This document shows positions 1 through 8,026 of a stretch of 56,062 bases of DNA, one piece after another. Source of the stretch: Bacillota bacterium (lineage in GTDB: Bacteria; Bacillota; Clostridia; Christensenellales; Aristaeellaceae); the NCBI GenBank assembly GCA_023421395.1, contig JAEZTL010000025.1, forward strand, positions 1 through 56,062. Direction: 5' to 3'. The notes under the pieces are model-generated. The model worked only from the letters and a program-made list of their open reading frames with translations. It made no database searches and was not told the origin of the DNA. The stretch's first letter is position 1. Each line of letters opens with the position of its first letter. The position numbers were made by a program, and so were the translations under genes.

Positions 1-151
1 TGTTCTCCGGGTCCTCCACCGCCGGGTCCGTCACCCCTGCGTCCGTGATCTTCCAGCCCTTCTCCCGCAGGTGCGCGCACACCGCCTCCTTCAGCGGATA
101 CCCCGCGAAGTCCGCCCCCACCAGCAGCTCCTTGTCCTTTATCTTCTTCAT
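1..151 (-). CDS. RpiB/LacAB-family sugar-phosphate isomerase, N-terminal part
   Basis: This reverse-strand gene is cut by the left window edge; 50 codons are visible from the ATG at 151. A GGAGGA ribosome binding site lies just upstream. The N-terminus VGADFAGYPLKEAV matches the first strand and helix of ribose-5-phosphate isomerase B / galactose-6-phosphate isomerase proteins, which usually read GSDHAGxxLK. The usual His is Phe here, a variant that may shift substrate range. These enzymes interconvert aldose and ketose phosphates in the cytoplasm. It lies 35 bases after the DapA-like gene and is probably the next gene of the liv-linked catabolic operon. The substrate cannot be told from this fragment. 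Confidence 0.75.
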   Translation of the reverse strand, partial: MKKIKDKELLVGADFAGYPLKEAVCAHLREKGWKITDAGVTDPAVEDPEN

Positions 152-186
152 ACGCTCGTCCTCCTCGCGTCTTTTGGGTGCGCCCG

Positions 187-1107
187 TCATCCGGGCAGGT
201 AGGGTGCGACGGCCTCGCGAAGGGCGGCGACCTCTCCCCCGTCCAGATCCCGGAGCGGCGGCCGCATGAAGCCGCCCCGCACGCCGCGCATCTGCTGAAC
301 GTTTTTGAATACCGACATGTCCGCGCCGCGCCCGAGCGCCACAGTCAGGTCGAACGCGCGCATCTGTGCCCGCCGCGCCCCTTCCATGTCGCCCGCCCGG
401 AAGGCGCGCCATACCTCGAGGAACGGTTCCGGCACACAGCTGGCGCAGCCCGATACCGTGCCGTCGCAGCCCATGACCAGCGCCGGCAAAAACAGGTCGT
501 CCGGCCCGAACACCACGGAGAAGCGTCCGCCGCGCACCTTTAAATACTCCACCATGCGGCGCATGTCGGGGTAGCTGTACTTGACGCCGATCACATTCGG
601 ACAGGCATCCGCGATGGCCTGCATGGTGTCAAAGTCGATGTCGTTTTTGGCCAGCTGCGGAATTACGTAGACGTAGACCGGGAACTCCGGCGCAAGCTTT
701 GCGCAGATATCCCGGTAGTAAGCCACCATCGCCCGCGGGGAGACGCCGAAGTAGGCGGGCGTCACAACGCCTGCGCCATCCGCGCCAATCTCGCTTGCGT
801 GCCGCGCCAGGCGCACCACCTCGCCCTCGTCCATCGCGCCACAGTGGATGTAAACGGTCGCCCGCCCGGCGGCCCGGCCCACCACCATCTCGGCCACAAG
901 CCTGCGCTCCGCCTCGTTCATCAGGTACATCTCACCGGTGGTGCCACAGGGGTAAAGGCAGTGGACGCCCTTGTCGATCAGAAAATCCGTCTGCTGGCCG
1001 ACGGCCTCCGCATCCACCTCGCCGTTTTGGGTAAAGGGCGTGGTCATCGCGGTGATGACGCCGCGAAGCTTCTTCACCATCATTCCACCGAGTTCCATGT
1101 TTTCCAT
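187..1107 (-). CDS. DapA/NanA-family aldolase (dihydrodipicolinate synthase-like lyase)
   Basis: A 306-residue protein of the class I pyruvate-aldolase TIM-barrel family, the usual family length. It has the substrate-loop motif YPCGTTGEMY, a tyrosine region VYVYVIPQ where the catalytic Tyr normally lies, and VIGVKYSYPD carrying the Schiff-base lysine. These enzymes cleave or condense 2-oxo acids through a pyruvate imine. I chose the ATG at 1107 because GGGGGAG lies seven bases upstream; an ATG at 1146 would overlap the cupin gene and has no ribosome binding site. Loss of the lysine-biosynthesis-type Tyr/Arg signature and the catabolic neighbours argue for a sugar-acid or hydroxy-acid lyase rather than lysine synthesis. 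The substrate is unknown. Confidence 0.85.
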   Translation of the reverse strand: MENMELGGMMVKKLRGVITAMTTPFTQNGEVDAEAVGQQTDFLIDKGVHCLYPCGTTGEMYLMNEAERRLVAEMVVGRAAGRATVYIHCGAMDEGEVVRLARHASEIGADGAGVVTPAYFGVSPRAMVAYYRDICAKLAPEFPVYVYVIPQLAKNDIDFDTMQAIADACPNVIGVKYSYPDMRRMVEYLKVRGGRFSVVFGPDDLFLPALVMGCDGTVSGCASCVPEPFLEVWRAFRAGDMEGARRAQMRAFDLTVALGRGADMSVFKNVQQMRGVRGGFMRPPLRDLDGGEVAALREAVAPYLPG

Positions 1108-1135
1108 ATACGCTTCTCCCCCGCGGTTATTTCGG

Positions 1136-1555
1136 TCATTGCTCATCCTTTGCCAGCACGTCGTAGCCGATACGGTTGTACAGGTCCAGCTGCGGCGGTG
1201 TGGCCACGCCGATGGTCACAAAGCGTCCGCTGCTGCCGGCCGGCTTTCTGGTGCCGTGGCGCACGCCGGGCGGCGCGTAGAGAAGGTCCCCCGCCTTGAC
1301 GGGGATCCACTTGTCGTAGAGGAAGAATTCGCCTTCCCCCTCAAAGCAGAACACCAATTCCTCCGACAGCGGGTGAACGTGGGGCTCGAATTCCATGCCC
1401 GGCAGGTGCACGCCGCTGGTGATGCCCACGTTGTGGGAGCCCAACCTGGGCGTGAGCACCAGATGTACGTCAAGCCCGGTGGATTTCGCCCAATTGTAGC
1501 CCTCGTGGATGTTGAAAATGCCGCCCCTCTCGCGGACTTCCGTTTGGCTGGCCAT
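1136..1555 (-). CDS. Single-domain cupin protein
   Basis: A 139-residue protein with one cupin barrel. Motif 1 is PHVHPLSEELVF (two His and a Glu that bind a metal) and motif 2 is YAPPGVRHG. Such small cupins act as isomerases, epimerases, lyases or ligand sensors in sugar and aromatic catabolism. It sits three bases downstream of the PreA-like gene and just before the DapA-like lyase, all co-directional, so it is probably an enzyme or accessory protein of the same pathway. The exact role is not inferable. Confidence 0.8.
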   Translation of the reverse strand: MASQTEVRERGGIFNIHEGYNWAKSTGLDVHLVLTPRLGSHNVGITSGVHLPGMEFEPHVHPLSEELVFCFEGEGEFFLYDKWIPVKAGDLLYAPPGVRHGTRKPAGSSGRFVTIGVATPPQLDLYNRIGYDVLAKDEQ

Positions 1556-1558
1556 GAT

Positions 1559-2716
1559 TTACGCCTCCTTTTTGCCGATGGATATGGCGCCGAAGCGGCA
1601 CACACTGACGCAGAGGCCGCAGCCGTCGCACTTTCCGGGGTCGATCTCGCACCGGTCGTCCTGAAAGCCGATCGCGTCGTAAATGCATACCGGCGCGCAC
1701 TTTCCGCAGCGCGCGCACTTTTCCCGGTCGCACCGGGCGAGGTAGCGCGTCACGCGGTCGTACCGCTCCATGGTCAGCATGTTGCGGCTGGCCTCGCCGA
1801 TGATTTCCGAAAGGTCTTCGACGCCCTGACGCTCCATGTAGGAGGCGATCTGTGCCAGCATCGTTTTCACCCATTCGTAGCCCTTCAGGTACATTACCGC
1901 GCACACCTGCACGGTGTTCGCCCCGGCCAGGAGGCACTTCACGGTGTCTTCCCCGGTCATGACGCCGCCGGTGGCGCTGATGGGCGTCGACACATGCGGC
2001 CAGGCGGCGATGATCCAGCGCAGCGTGTTTTGCAGCGCCCAACTGCCGCCGTGACCGGCGAATCCGCCGTGGAGGATGGGCCGCCGCGCGTCGATGTCAA
2101 TGTCAATGCCGGTCGACCGGTTGATCATCGTCAGGCCGTCGGCGCCCAGATCGTCCAGCCTTGCCGCCAGATCCAGCACGTTCGCCACCTGACCGGTCAT
2201 CTTGGGGACGACCGGGATTTTGACCGCCGCTTTGCACGCCGCGAGCGCCTCCAGCGCGATGGCAGCGATATCGTGGGAGGGGTCCCGCATCAGCTTGCCG
2301 GAGGGGCAGCTGGGCACGATCTCGATGGCGTCGGCGCCGGCCTCCTCGCAGGCTGCGGCGTAGAGCGGCCAGCTTTCCGGGCGAATGCAGTTGATGCTGG
2401 CGACCACGGGGATGTCCACCCGCGCCTTCGAACGGCGCACGGTGTCGGCGTACTGGTCGAGATCGCCGTAGTAGGCCTGCTCGTAGCTGTAGAATGTGCA
2501 GGACTCGTAACCCGGCACGCCGCTTCGGAGTACCTTGAAGCGCGGAAAGGGGTTATAGCGCATCAGCGTCTCTTCCTGCACGGACTTGAGCACCACGGCG
2601 CTGTAGCCCGCGTCCTCGCACCGGACCGCCTGGTCCGCATCGCGGGTGGTGCCCGCAGAGGCTGCCATAATCGGGTGCTTGAGCGCAATCCCGGCGTAAT
2701 TCACGCGCATATTCAC
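1559..2716 (-). CDS. PreA-like dihydropyrimidine/dihydroorotate dehydrogenase-family flavoprotein with ferredoxin tail
   Basis: A 385-residue protein with an N-terminal FMN-binding DHOD-type TIM barrel (about residues 1-310) and a C-terminal 2[4Fe-4S] ferredoxin domain (about 330-380). The cluster cysteines are in CARCGKCAPVC and CDGCGLCVSVC. The active-site loop reads VPSCPSGKL, the equivalent of the NxSCP loop of PreA. In bacteria PreA works with an NADH-oxidising PreT subunit; none is in the window. The GTG at 2716 has GGAGGG six bases upstream and overlaps the stop of the preceding gene; an ATG at 2710 is an alternative. PreA family members reduce uracil-like rings. Here the neighbours are sugar-type enzymes, so an unusual unsaturated or heterocyclic substrate is plausible. 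Confidence 0.85.
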   Translation of the reverse strand: MNMRVNYAGIALKHPIMAASAGTTRDADQAVRCEDAGYSAVVLKSVQEETLMRYNPFPRFKVLRSGVPGYESCTFYSYEQAYYGDLDQYADTVRRSKARVDIPVVASINCIRPESWPLYAAACEEAGADAIEIVPSCPSGKLMRDPSHDIAAIALEALAACKAAVKIPVVPKMTGQVANVLDLAARLDDLGADGLTMINRSTGIDIDIDARRPILHGGFAGHGGSWALQNTLRWIIAAWPHVSTPISATGGVMTGEDTVKCLLAGANTVQVCAVMYLKGYEWVKTMLAQIASYMERQGVEDLSEIIGEASRNMLTMERYDRVTRYLARCDREKCARCGKCAPVCIYDAIGFQDDRCEIDPGKCDGCGLCVSVCRFGAISIGKKEA

Positions 2717-3621
2717 GGCCGTCCCTCCAACTGCTTCAGAATCTCCCGGATGTGCCGCGCCCCCCGCGGCATGCCGATGGCGGCGTCGGGCAGGTCGATC
2801 TTCTGCCAGCGCCGCTCATATTCCAGCGAGAGCCAGCCGTCATAACCGATGCCCTTGAGGCCCCGGAGGATGCCCGGCCAGTCCAGAATGCCCTCGCCGG
2901 GGATGCGGGAGTGGACGGTACGCTCGTCCTCATCAATGTGGGAGACGTTTGAGAATGCGGGCTTTTGGGGCGCGCCGCCCCGATAGACGAGGTCTTTGCA
3001 ATGGACGTAGAAGATCTTCTCCTTCTGAAGCTCAATGGCCTCCGGGTACTCCTCGGCCGGGAAGAACGCGAGGTTGGCCTGGTCGTAGAGGATGCCCACC
3101 GCGGGGTGATCGATCCGGTTCACAATCCCGGCCGTCTCCTTCGCGGTGGTGGTCATGGTGCCGAAGTGGTTTTCAAGGCTCAGCACCACGCCGCGCCGCG
3201 CCGCGTGGTCGCCGCAGAAGCGCATGGAGCGGATCAGCGCGGAGCGCTTTCCGCCGTCCTCGTCCGTCTCCCCATCCACAAACCGGCCGCCGTAGACGCG
3301 CACGCTGGGCGCGCCCAGCATGTCCGCCATGTCGATCACCCGGCAGAGCGCGGCGCACTCCCGCTCGCGTTCGGCTTCGTCGAGGCTGTTGAAGAGGTTC
3401 TGGTAGGGCGTCAGCCCTGAAACCTCGAGCCCGGCAGCGCGGACCATCGCGCCCACCGCCGCCACGGCCTCGTCGTCCGCGTCCTGAGGAATCGCGCAGG
3501 GGTAGCCATCCTCCGCGACGATGATCTCGATGCCCTCGAGCCCCATGTCCCTGAAAAGGCGCGCCGCGGCCGAAAGCGTATACTCGGGCGTACCCATCGT
3601 GTGTCCGGCAAGCCTCATCAT
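2713..3621 (-). CDS. Xylose isomerase-like TIM-barrel sugar isomerase/epimerase
   Basis: A 302-residue member of the AP-endonuclease-2/xylose-isomerase-like fold. The expected metal ligands are visible in order: Glu in SLENHFG, Asp in LYDQANL, His in YVHCKD and Glu in WLSLEYERRW. Family members isomerise or epimerise sugars, inositols and hydroxypyruvate. The start was set at 3621 because ATGA overlaps the stop of the upstream dehydrogenase and GGGGGAG lies six bases before it. Translational coupling on both sides places it in one operon with the Gfo/Idh/MocA and PreA-like genes. The substrate is unknown. Confidence 0.85.
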   Translation of the reverse strand: MMRLAGHTMGTPEYTLSAAARLFRDMGLEGIEIIVAEDGYPCAIPQDADDEAVAAVGAMVRAAGLEVSGLTPYQNLFNSLDEAERERECAALCRVIDMADMLGAPSVRVYGGRFVDGETDEDGGKRSALIRSMRFCGDHAARRGVVLSLENHFGTMTTTAKETAGIVNRIDHPAVGILYDQANLAFFPAEEYPEAIELQKEKIFYVHCKDLVYRGGAPQKPAFSNVSHIDEDERTVHSRIPGEGILDWPGILRGLKGIGYDGWLSLEYERRWQKIDLPDAAIGMPRGARHIREILKQLEGRP

Positions 3622-4589
3622 GCTTCGCTCCCCCAATCCCTGGACAGATCCGGAAGGCCCGCCGCGCGCAGGATTCGATCCATCAGCGCGTGGGTGCGGA
3701 AGGCATCCTCGGCGCTGGTCAGCGGCGTCTCCCTCGTCTTCACGCAGTGAAAGAAATGGCGGATGCAGCTTTCAAACCCCAGCCGGTTGACCACGGTGCA
3801 CCAGCCCTGGTGGAGCGGGGTCATGGTCTGGCCCTCCTCGCGGTCGGGATAGATCGCCTTCCAGGAGTCCAGGTTGTCGCTGATGGCGGTGATGCCGCCG
3901 CCGTACATCTCGATGTGCTCGCGCCACTGCCCGGCCTCCCGGGAGGCCGCCAACAGCCCCGTGCGCCCGCCCTCAAAGCCGATTAGCGCCGTGCACATGT
4001 CCTCGCGGTAGGGATCGGTAAAGGAAGCTCTGGCCTCCACCGTTTCACATTCGCCCAGGATGTGCCGGAGCAAATCCACCATATGGATCGCATTTTCCAG
4101 CGTACCGCGGTATTCTTTGAATTCCCGGCTCTTGTTGGCGATGACCATGTGGGGCCGCGCTCCGCCGAACGCCTCCAGCGCGCGGAGATTCGCCGGCGCG
4201 AAGCGGCGGTTGAAGGCCACCATCACCTTTCGGCCGGACTTGACGGAGGCGTCGGCCAGGGCCTCGCACTCGGGCAGCGTCATCGCCAGCGGCTTTTCGC
4301 ACAGGATGTCGAGGCCACGGTTAAGCAGGGGCGGCAGGTACTCGCGCCGCACGGTCTTGGGCGTTAGCAGCACCGCGCAGTCGAGGTCCGTATCCAGAAA
4401 CTCCCCGAAGGTTTCGCAGGCCTTCACCGCGCCGAAGCGCCGGGCGCATTCCTCGGCATGGGCGAATGTGCGGGAGTACACCGCGGAAATTTCCACCTCC
4501 GGCATCGAGGCCAGCACCGGAAAGTGTGCGATCTTCGCAATCGCGCCCGCCCCGACGACGCCCACACGGATTTTCTGCGTTTCAGTCAT
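3618..4589 (-). CDS. Gfo/Idh/MocA-family NAD(P)-dependent oxidoreductase
   Basis: A 323-residue protein with a Rossmann motif at the N-terminus (GVVGAGAIAK), the conserved EKP loop (LCEKPLAMT, near residue 95) and the substrate-domain helix AIHMVDLLRH. Family members oxidise or reduce sugars, inositols and amino-sugars. I prefer the ATG at 4589: GGGAGGA is correctly spaced there, while the ATG at 4595 touches the Shine-Dalgarno. The start overlaps the 3' end of livF, linking the importer and catabolic enzymes in one transcript. The fourth-base overlap with the next gene suggests coupled translation. Confidence 0.88.
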   Translation of the reverse strand: MTETQKIRVGVVGAGAIAKIAHFPVLASMPEVEISAVYSRTFAHAEECARRFGAVKACETFGEFLDTDLDCAVLLTPKTVRREYLPPLLNRGLDILCEKPLAMTLPECEALADASVKSGRKVMVAFNRRFAPANLRALEAFGGARPHMVIANKSREFKEYRGTLENAIHMVDLLRHILGECETVEARASFTDPYREDMCTALIGFEGGRTGLLAASREAGQWREHIEMYGGGITAISDNLDSWKAIYPDREEGQTMTPLHQGWCTVVNRLGFESCIRHFFHCVKTRETPLTSAEDAFRTHALMDRILRAAGLPDLSRDWGSEA

Positions 4590-5340
4590 TTTCATTCCTC
4601 CCGTCTTCGCATGCGAGCTCCTCCAGCGCGTCCTCGTCCGCCACGTCGCCCAGATAGGCCCTGCGGATGCCCTCGTCCTCCCGGAGCGCTTTGGACGGCC
4701 CCTCTTTGACGATGCGCCCGTTCTCCAGCACGCAGGTATAGTCGGAGACCGTCATGGCCTTTGCTGCGTTCTGCTCCACCAGGAGCACCGTGATACCCTT
4801 TTCGTTGATCCTTCGGATGATGTCAAACACCTGGCTCACGATGATGGGCGCCAGACCCAGGCTGGGCTCGTCCAGCAGCAAAAGCTCCGGCTCGCTCATA
4901 AGCCCCCGGGCGATGGCCAGCATCTGCTGTTCGCCGCCGGACAGCGTGCCCGCCATCTGGCCGGCGCGGGAGGCGAGGATGGGGAACATCTCCACCATGC
5001 CGGGGATCAGCGCCCTGGCCCGGGCCGCGGGGATGCGGGCGCCGCCCATGACGAGGTTCTCCATCACCGTCAGGTTGGCGAACACGCGCCGGCCTTCCGG
5101 CACCTGCACCACGCCCGACCGCACCACCTTGTGGATGGCCCCGGGCAACGGCTGGCCGTCCAGCAGAATCCTGCCGCTCTTTTTCTTCACCACGCCGGAG
5201 ATGGCGTTGATCAGCGTGGACTTGCCCGCGCCGTTGGAGCCGATGATGGAGACGATCTGGCCTTTTTTTACCTCAAAGCTGACGTCGCTCAGCGCGACGA
5301 TGTGGTCGTAATTGACGCACAGGTTCTCGATCTTCAGCAT
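4582..5340 (-). CDS. livF: Branched-chain amino acid-type ABC transporter ATPase LivF
   Basis: A 252-residue ATPase with Walker A GSNGAGKSTL, signature LSGGEQQMLAIARGL, Walker B LLLLDEPSLGL and the switch His in VLLVEQN. Length and sequence are typical of LivF, one of the two ATPases of Liv importers. It overlaps livG by seven bases (ATGCTGA) and the downstream dehydrogenase by eight. Liv systems carry branched-chain amino acids, but also urea, amides and aromatic or cyclic acids. The attached enzyme genes suggest that the cargo here is not an ordinary amino acid. Confidence 0.93.
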   Translation of the reverse strand: MLKIENLCVNYDHIVALSDVSFEVKKGQIVSIIGSNGAGKSTLINAISGVVKKKSGRILLDGQPLPGAIHKVVRSGVVQVPEGRRVFANLTVMENLVMGGARIPAARARALIPGMVEMFPILASRAGQMAGTLSGGEQQMLAIARGLMSEPELLLLDEPSLGLAPIIVSQVFDIIRRINEKGITVLLVEQNAAKAMTVSDYTCVLENGRIVKEGPSKALREDEGIRRAYLGDVADEDALEELACEDGRNEND

Positions 5341-6104
5341 CCGCAGTCCTCCTCTCCGATGTAGGCGCGGATGACGTCGGGGTTGCCGATGATCTGGCGC
5401 GGCGAGCCGCAGGCCAGGAGGTTCCCGAAGTTGACCACATAGACGCGCTTCGAGAGCTCGTTGACCACCTGCATCCGGTGCTCGATGACCAGGATGCCGA
5501 AGCCGTACGTCTCCTTCAACTGCGCCACCAGACGGATAAAGTCCCGCACTTCGCTGGGATTGAGCCCGGCGGCGGGCTCGTCCAGCATGAGAAGCCTGGG
5601 GCTCGTGACGATGGCGCGCGCCAGCTCCACCTTCCGCTGCAGGCCGTAGGGCAGGTTCGAGGGCTGCTCGTCCCGGAAGGCGGCCATGCCCACGGTCTCA
5701 AGGGCCTCGGCCGCGCGCGCGCGGTTTTTGCGGTCGGCGCGGATCTTCGATGGCGCCATGGACAGGGCGGAGAAGATCGAGTAGCGGCCCGCGGCGTCCA
5801 GCGGCGTCATTACGTTTTCCAGCACCGTCAGCCACTTGAAGAGGCGGATATTCTGGAACGTGCGGGAGATACCCTTTCTCGCGATCTCGTGCTGAGGCTT
5901 CCCCACCAGGTTCTCGCCCTCGAAGAGGATCTCGCCGGCGTCGGCGCGGTAGATGCCGGAGATGAGGTTGAAAAGCGTGGTCTTCCCCGCGCCGTTGGGC
6001 CCAATGACCGACACGATCTCACCGGAATCCGCCTTCAGCGACACGTCCTTGACCGCGGCGACACCGCCGAAGTTCTTCTTGAGGTTCCTGATCTCCAGCA
6101 GCAT
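5334..6104 (-). CDS. livG: Branched-chain amino acid-type ABC transporter ATPase LivG
   Basis: A 256-residue ATPase with Walker A GPNGAGKTTLFN, signature LPYGLQRKVELARAI (LSxGxQ is degenerate, as is usual in LivG) and Walker B LLMLDEPAAGLNP. The true start is the ATG at 6104, which shares one base with the livM stop; the open frame continues upstream only because of the high GC content. It pairs with LivF as the cytoplasmic motor of the importer. Confidence 0.93.
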   Translation of the reverse strand: MLLEIRNLKKNFGGVAAVKDVSLKADSGEIVSVIGPNGAGKTTLFNLISGIYRADAGEILFEGENLVGKPQHEIARKGISRTFQNIRLFKWLTVLENVMTPLDAAGRYSIFSALSMAPSKIRADRKNRARAAEALETVGMAAFRDEQPSNLPYGLQRKVELARAIVTSPRLLMLDEPAAGLNPSEVRDFIRLVAQLKETYGFGILVIEHRMQVVNELSKRVYVVNFGNLLACGSPRQIIGNPDVIRAYIGEEDCGC

Positions 6105-7015
6105 CAGCCCACCCCCTGCTCCGGCCGCTTGCCCGTCGCGACGCGCCTTAAAAACCGGCCCAGGCGCTTCAGCGCCGCCCAGTCCAGTTCCGCTTCGCCG
6201 AACAGCCCCTGGGGCCGGAAGTTGACGATGAACAGCACCACCACGCAGTAGATGATCACGCGGAGCTCGTTGGAAAAGCGGAACACCTCCGGCAGGAGGT
6301 TCAGAAGAATTCCTGCGAAGATCGCGCCCGTCAGCGAGTTGATGCCACCGAAGAACACCATGATGATCCACATGGACGACTGATCCCAGCCGAAGGAGCC
6401 GGAATCCAGGTACCCCAGCGTGTGGACGTACAGATACCCGCCCAGCGCCGAGATCGCGCCGGCCAGCGTGAACACGATCAGCTTCACGCGGGACACGTGG
6501 ATGCCCATGGACGCCGCGGCCAGCTCGTCGTGCTTGATGGCCATGCACTGCCGCCCGAAGCGGGAGTTTTTCAGCGACGCGATGGCCGCGATCACCAGGA
6601 TAAGCGCCAGCCAGATGTGCCACTGCTCGATGTACTTGGGGATGGCGGTCAGGCCCAGCGCGCCGCCTGTGATGCTGGACGCGTTTTGCAAAAACGCAAC
6701 CAGCGCCTGCCCGAACCCCAGGCTGACAATGGCCACGTAGTCCCGGCGCAGCTTGACCGCCGGCAGGCCGATCATGACGCCAAACAGCGCGCCCATCAAT
6801 ACGGAGGCGGGCAGCGTCACGTAAAAGGGCAGGTCGTAGTACTTGGTCAGCATGGCCGTGGTGTAGCCGCCCACCGCCATGAAGGACGCCTGCCCCATCG
6901 AGAACATGCCGGTGAGCCCCGTCAGCACGTACACGCCCAGCATGCCGATCAGCAGCACAAATACGTTCCGGACCAGGAAATTCAGCATGTAGGTCAGGTA
7001 TGCCTCCGTCAACAT
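6104..7015 (-). CDS. livM: Branched-chain amino acid-type ABC transporter permease LivM
   Basis: A 303-residue integral membrane protein with about eight to ten hydrophobic segments, starting with a segment near residues 10-35. The LivM/LivH-type loop GMLGVYVLTGLTGMFSMGQA is conserved near the N-terminus. The C-terminus GLFGEAELDWAALKR is short and cytoplasmic. A GGGAGGGG ribosome binding site precedes the ATG. It forms the membrane heterodimer with LivH and stops where livG starts. Confidence 0.92.
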   Translation of the reverse strand: MLTEAYLTYMLNFLVRNVFVLLIGMLGVYVLTGLTGMFSMGQASFMAVGGYTTAMLTKYYDLPFYVTLPASVLMGALFGVMIGLPAVKLRRDYVAIVSLGFGQALVAFLQNASSITGGALGLTAIPKYIEQWHIWLALILVIAAIASLKNSRFGRQCMAIKHDELAAASMGIHVSRVKLIVFTLAGAISALGGYLYVHTLGYLDSGSFGWDQSSMWIIMVFFGGINSLTGAIFAGILLNLLPEVFRFSNELRVIIYCVVVLFIVNFRPQGLFGEAELDWAALKRLGRFLRRVATGKRPEQGVG

Positions 7016-7028
7016 CGCGCGCCCCTCC

Positions 7029-7916
7029 CTACGCTTTTTCCGTCGAGAAATTGCCCGCCAGGCCCTGGGGCCTGAGCAGCAAAAATACCAGCATGAACAG
7101 GAACGTACCCACCGGCGCCAGGCTGGTGCCCATGATCACGTCGCAGGCCGTCTCCACCAGGCCCAGGAGGATCGCCGCGAACAACGCGCCGTTGAGGCTC
7201 CCCAGCCCGCCGATCACGCACACCATGAAGCCCTTGACCGTGAACATGCTGCCGATCTGCGGCGTCAGGCTGGTGCGGATGCCCACGAACACGCCCGCGA
7301 TGCCCGCCAGCGCGCCCGCCGCGAAGAAGGTGGCCAGCACCACGCGGTTCACGTTGACGCCCATCAGGCCCGTGGTGCGCTCGTCCATGGACAGCGCGCG
7401 GATGGCGATCCCCAGGCGCGTGTACTTGAGCACCAGCACCAGAATAAGAATCGCCCCGGCGGAGACGCCCAGCATCACCAGGTTCGCCACGTCAAAGCTG
7501 ATGCTGCCCAGCGTTCGAAAGCGGTTTTGAAAGAAGCTGGGGTAAGCGTAGTAGGTGGCGCTAAAATTGAGGGCGATGATGTTCTGCAAGAGCATCCCCA
7601 TGGTGATGGAGGACACGAAAAACAGCGTGCCCTGCTTGGCCGACCGCCTCAGCCGGTGAAAGCTGACGACCTCCACGAAGATGTTCACCAGCCCGCCCGT
7701 GACCGCGGCCATCAGAAGGGTCAGCCACAGGTTGGCGCCCAGCGCCTTGGCCAGGAACATCCCAACGTAGGCGCTGACCACCATCGTGCCGCCGTGGGCG
7801 AAGTTGGAAAACTTCAGAATGCTGAAGATCAGCGCCCAGCCGACGGCGATGACCGCGTACATCGCGCCGTTGGATACCCCGGCGATGATCAGCTGGATGT
7901 AGTAGGAAATGCCCAT
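7029..7916 (-). CDS. livH: Branched-chain amino acid-type ABC transporter permease LivH
   Basis: A 295-residue membrane protein, typical LivH length. It carries the family motif GVSNGAMYAVIAVGWALIFS near the N-terminus and GGLGSLNGALFAAILLG near residue 245, followed by a last membrane helix. GGGAGG precedes the ATG. It is separated from the binding-protein gene by a 110-base gap holding a strong hairpin, and from livM by 12 bases. Confidence 0.92.
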   Translation of the reverse strand: MGISYYIQLIIAGVSNGAMYAVIAVGWALIFSILKFSNFAHGGTMVVSAYVGMFLAKALGANLWLTLLMAAVTGGLVNIFVEVVSFHRLRRSAKQGTLFFVSSITMGMLLQNIIALNFSATYYAYPSFFQNRFRTLGSISFDVANLVMLGVSAGAILILVLVLKYTRLGIAIRALSMDERTTGLMGVNVNRVVLATFFAAGALAGIAGVFVGIRTSLTPQIGSMFTVKGFMVCVIGGLGSLNGALFAAILLGLVETACDVIMGTSLAPVGTFLFMLVFLLLRPQGLAGNFSTEKA

Positions 7917-7951
7917 GTTGCCTCCCGTCGGCGCTAAGCGCCGTCAATCAA

Positions 7952-7994
7952 GCGCGTTTCGCCCCCGCCCTCGGGGGACAGGGGCGAAACGCGC
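7952..7994 (-). promoter_or_regulatory. Intercistronic hairpin between liv binding-protein and livH genes
   Basis: A perfect 14-bp stem (7952-7965 pairs with 7981-7994) with a 15-base loop. On the minus-strand transcript it lies 33 bases after the stop of the binding-protein gene. Only a weak T-run follows (TTGATT), so it is more likely a 3' stabiliser or partial attenuator than a full terminator, letting the binding protein be made in excess over the membrane parts. Confidence 0.7.
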
Positions 7995-8026
7995 CGCATG
8001 GGGGTCTAGGGAAGAGGAGGGATCGC

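Noticed and set aside
971..2845. A 624-codon open frame on the plus strand
   Set aside because: Antisense to the cupin, PreA-like and isomerase genes; composition is that of a GC-driven shadow frame.
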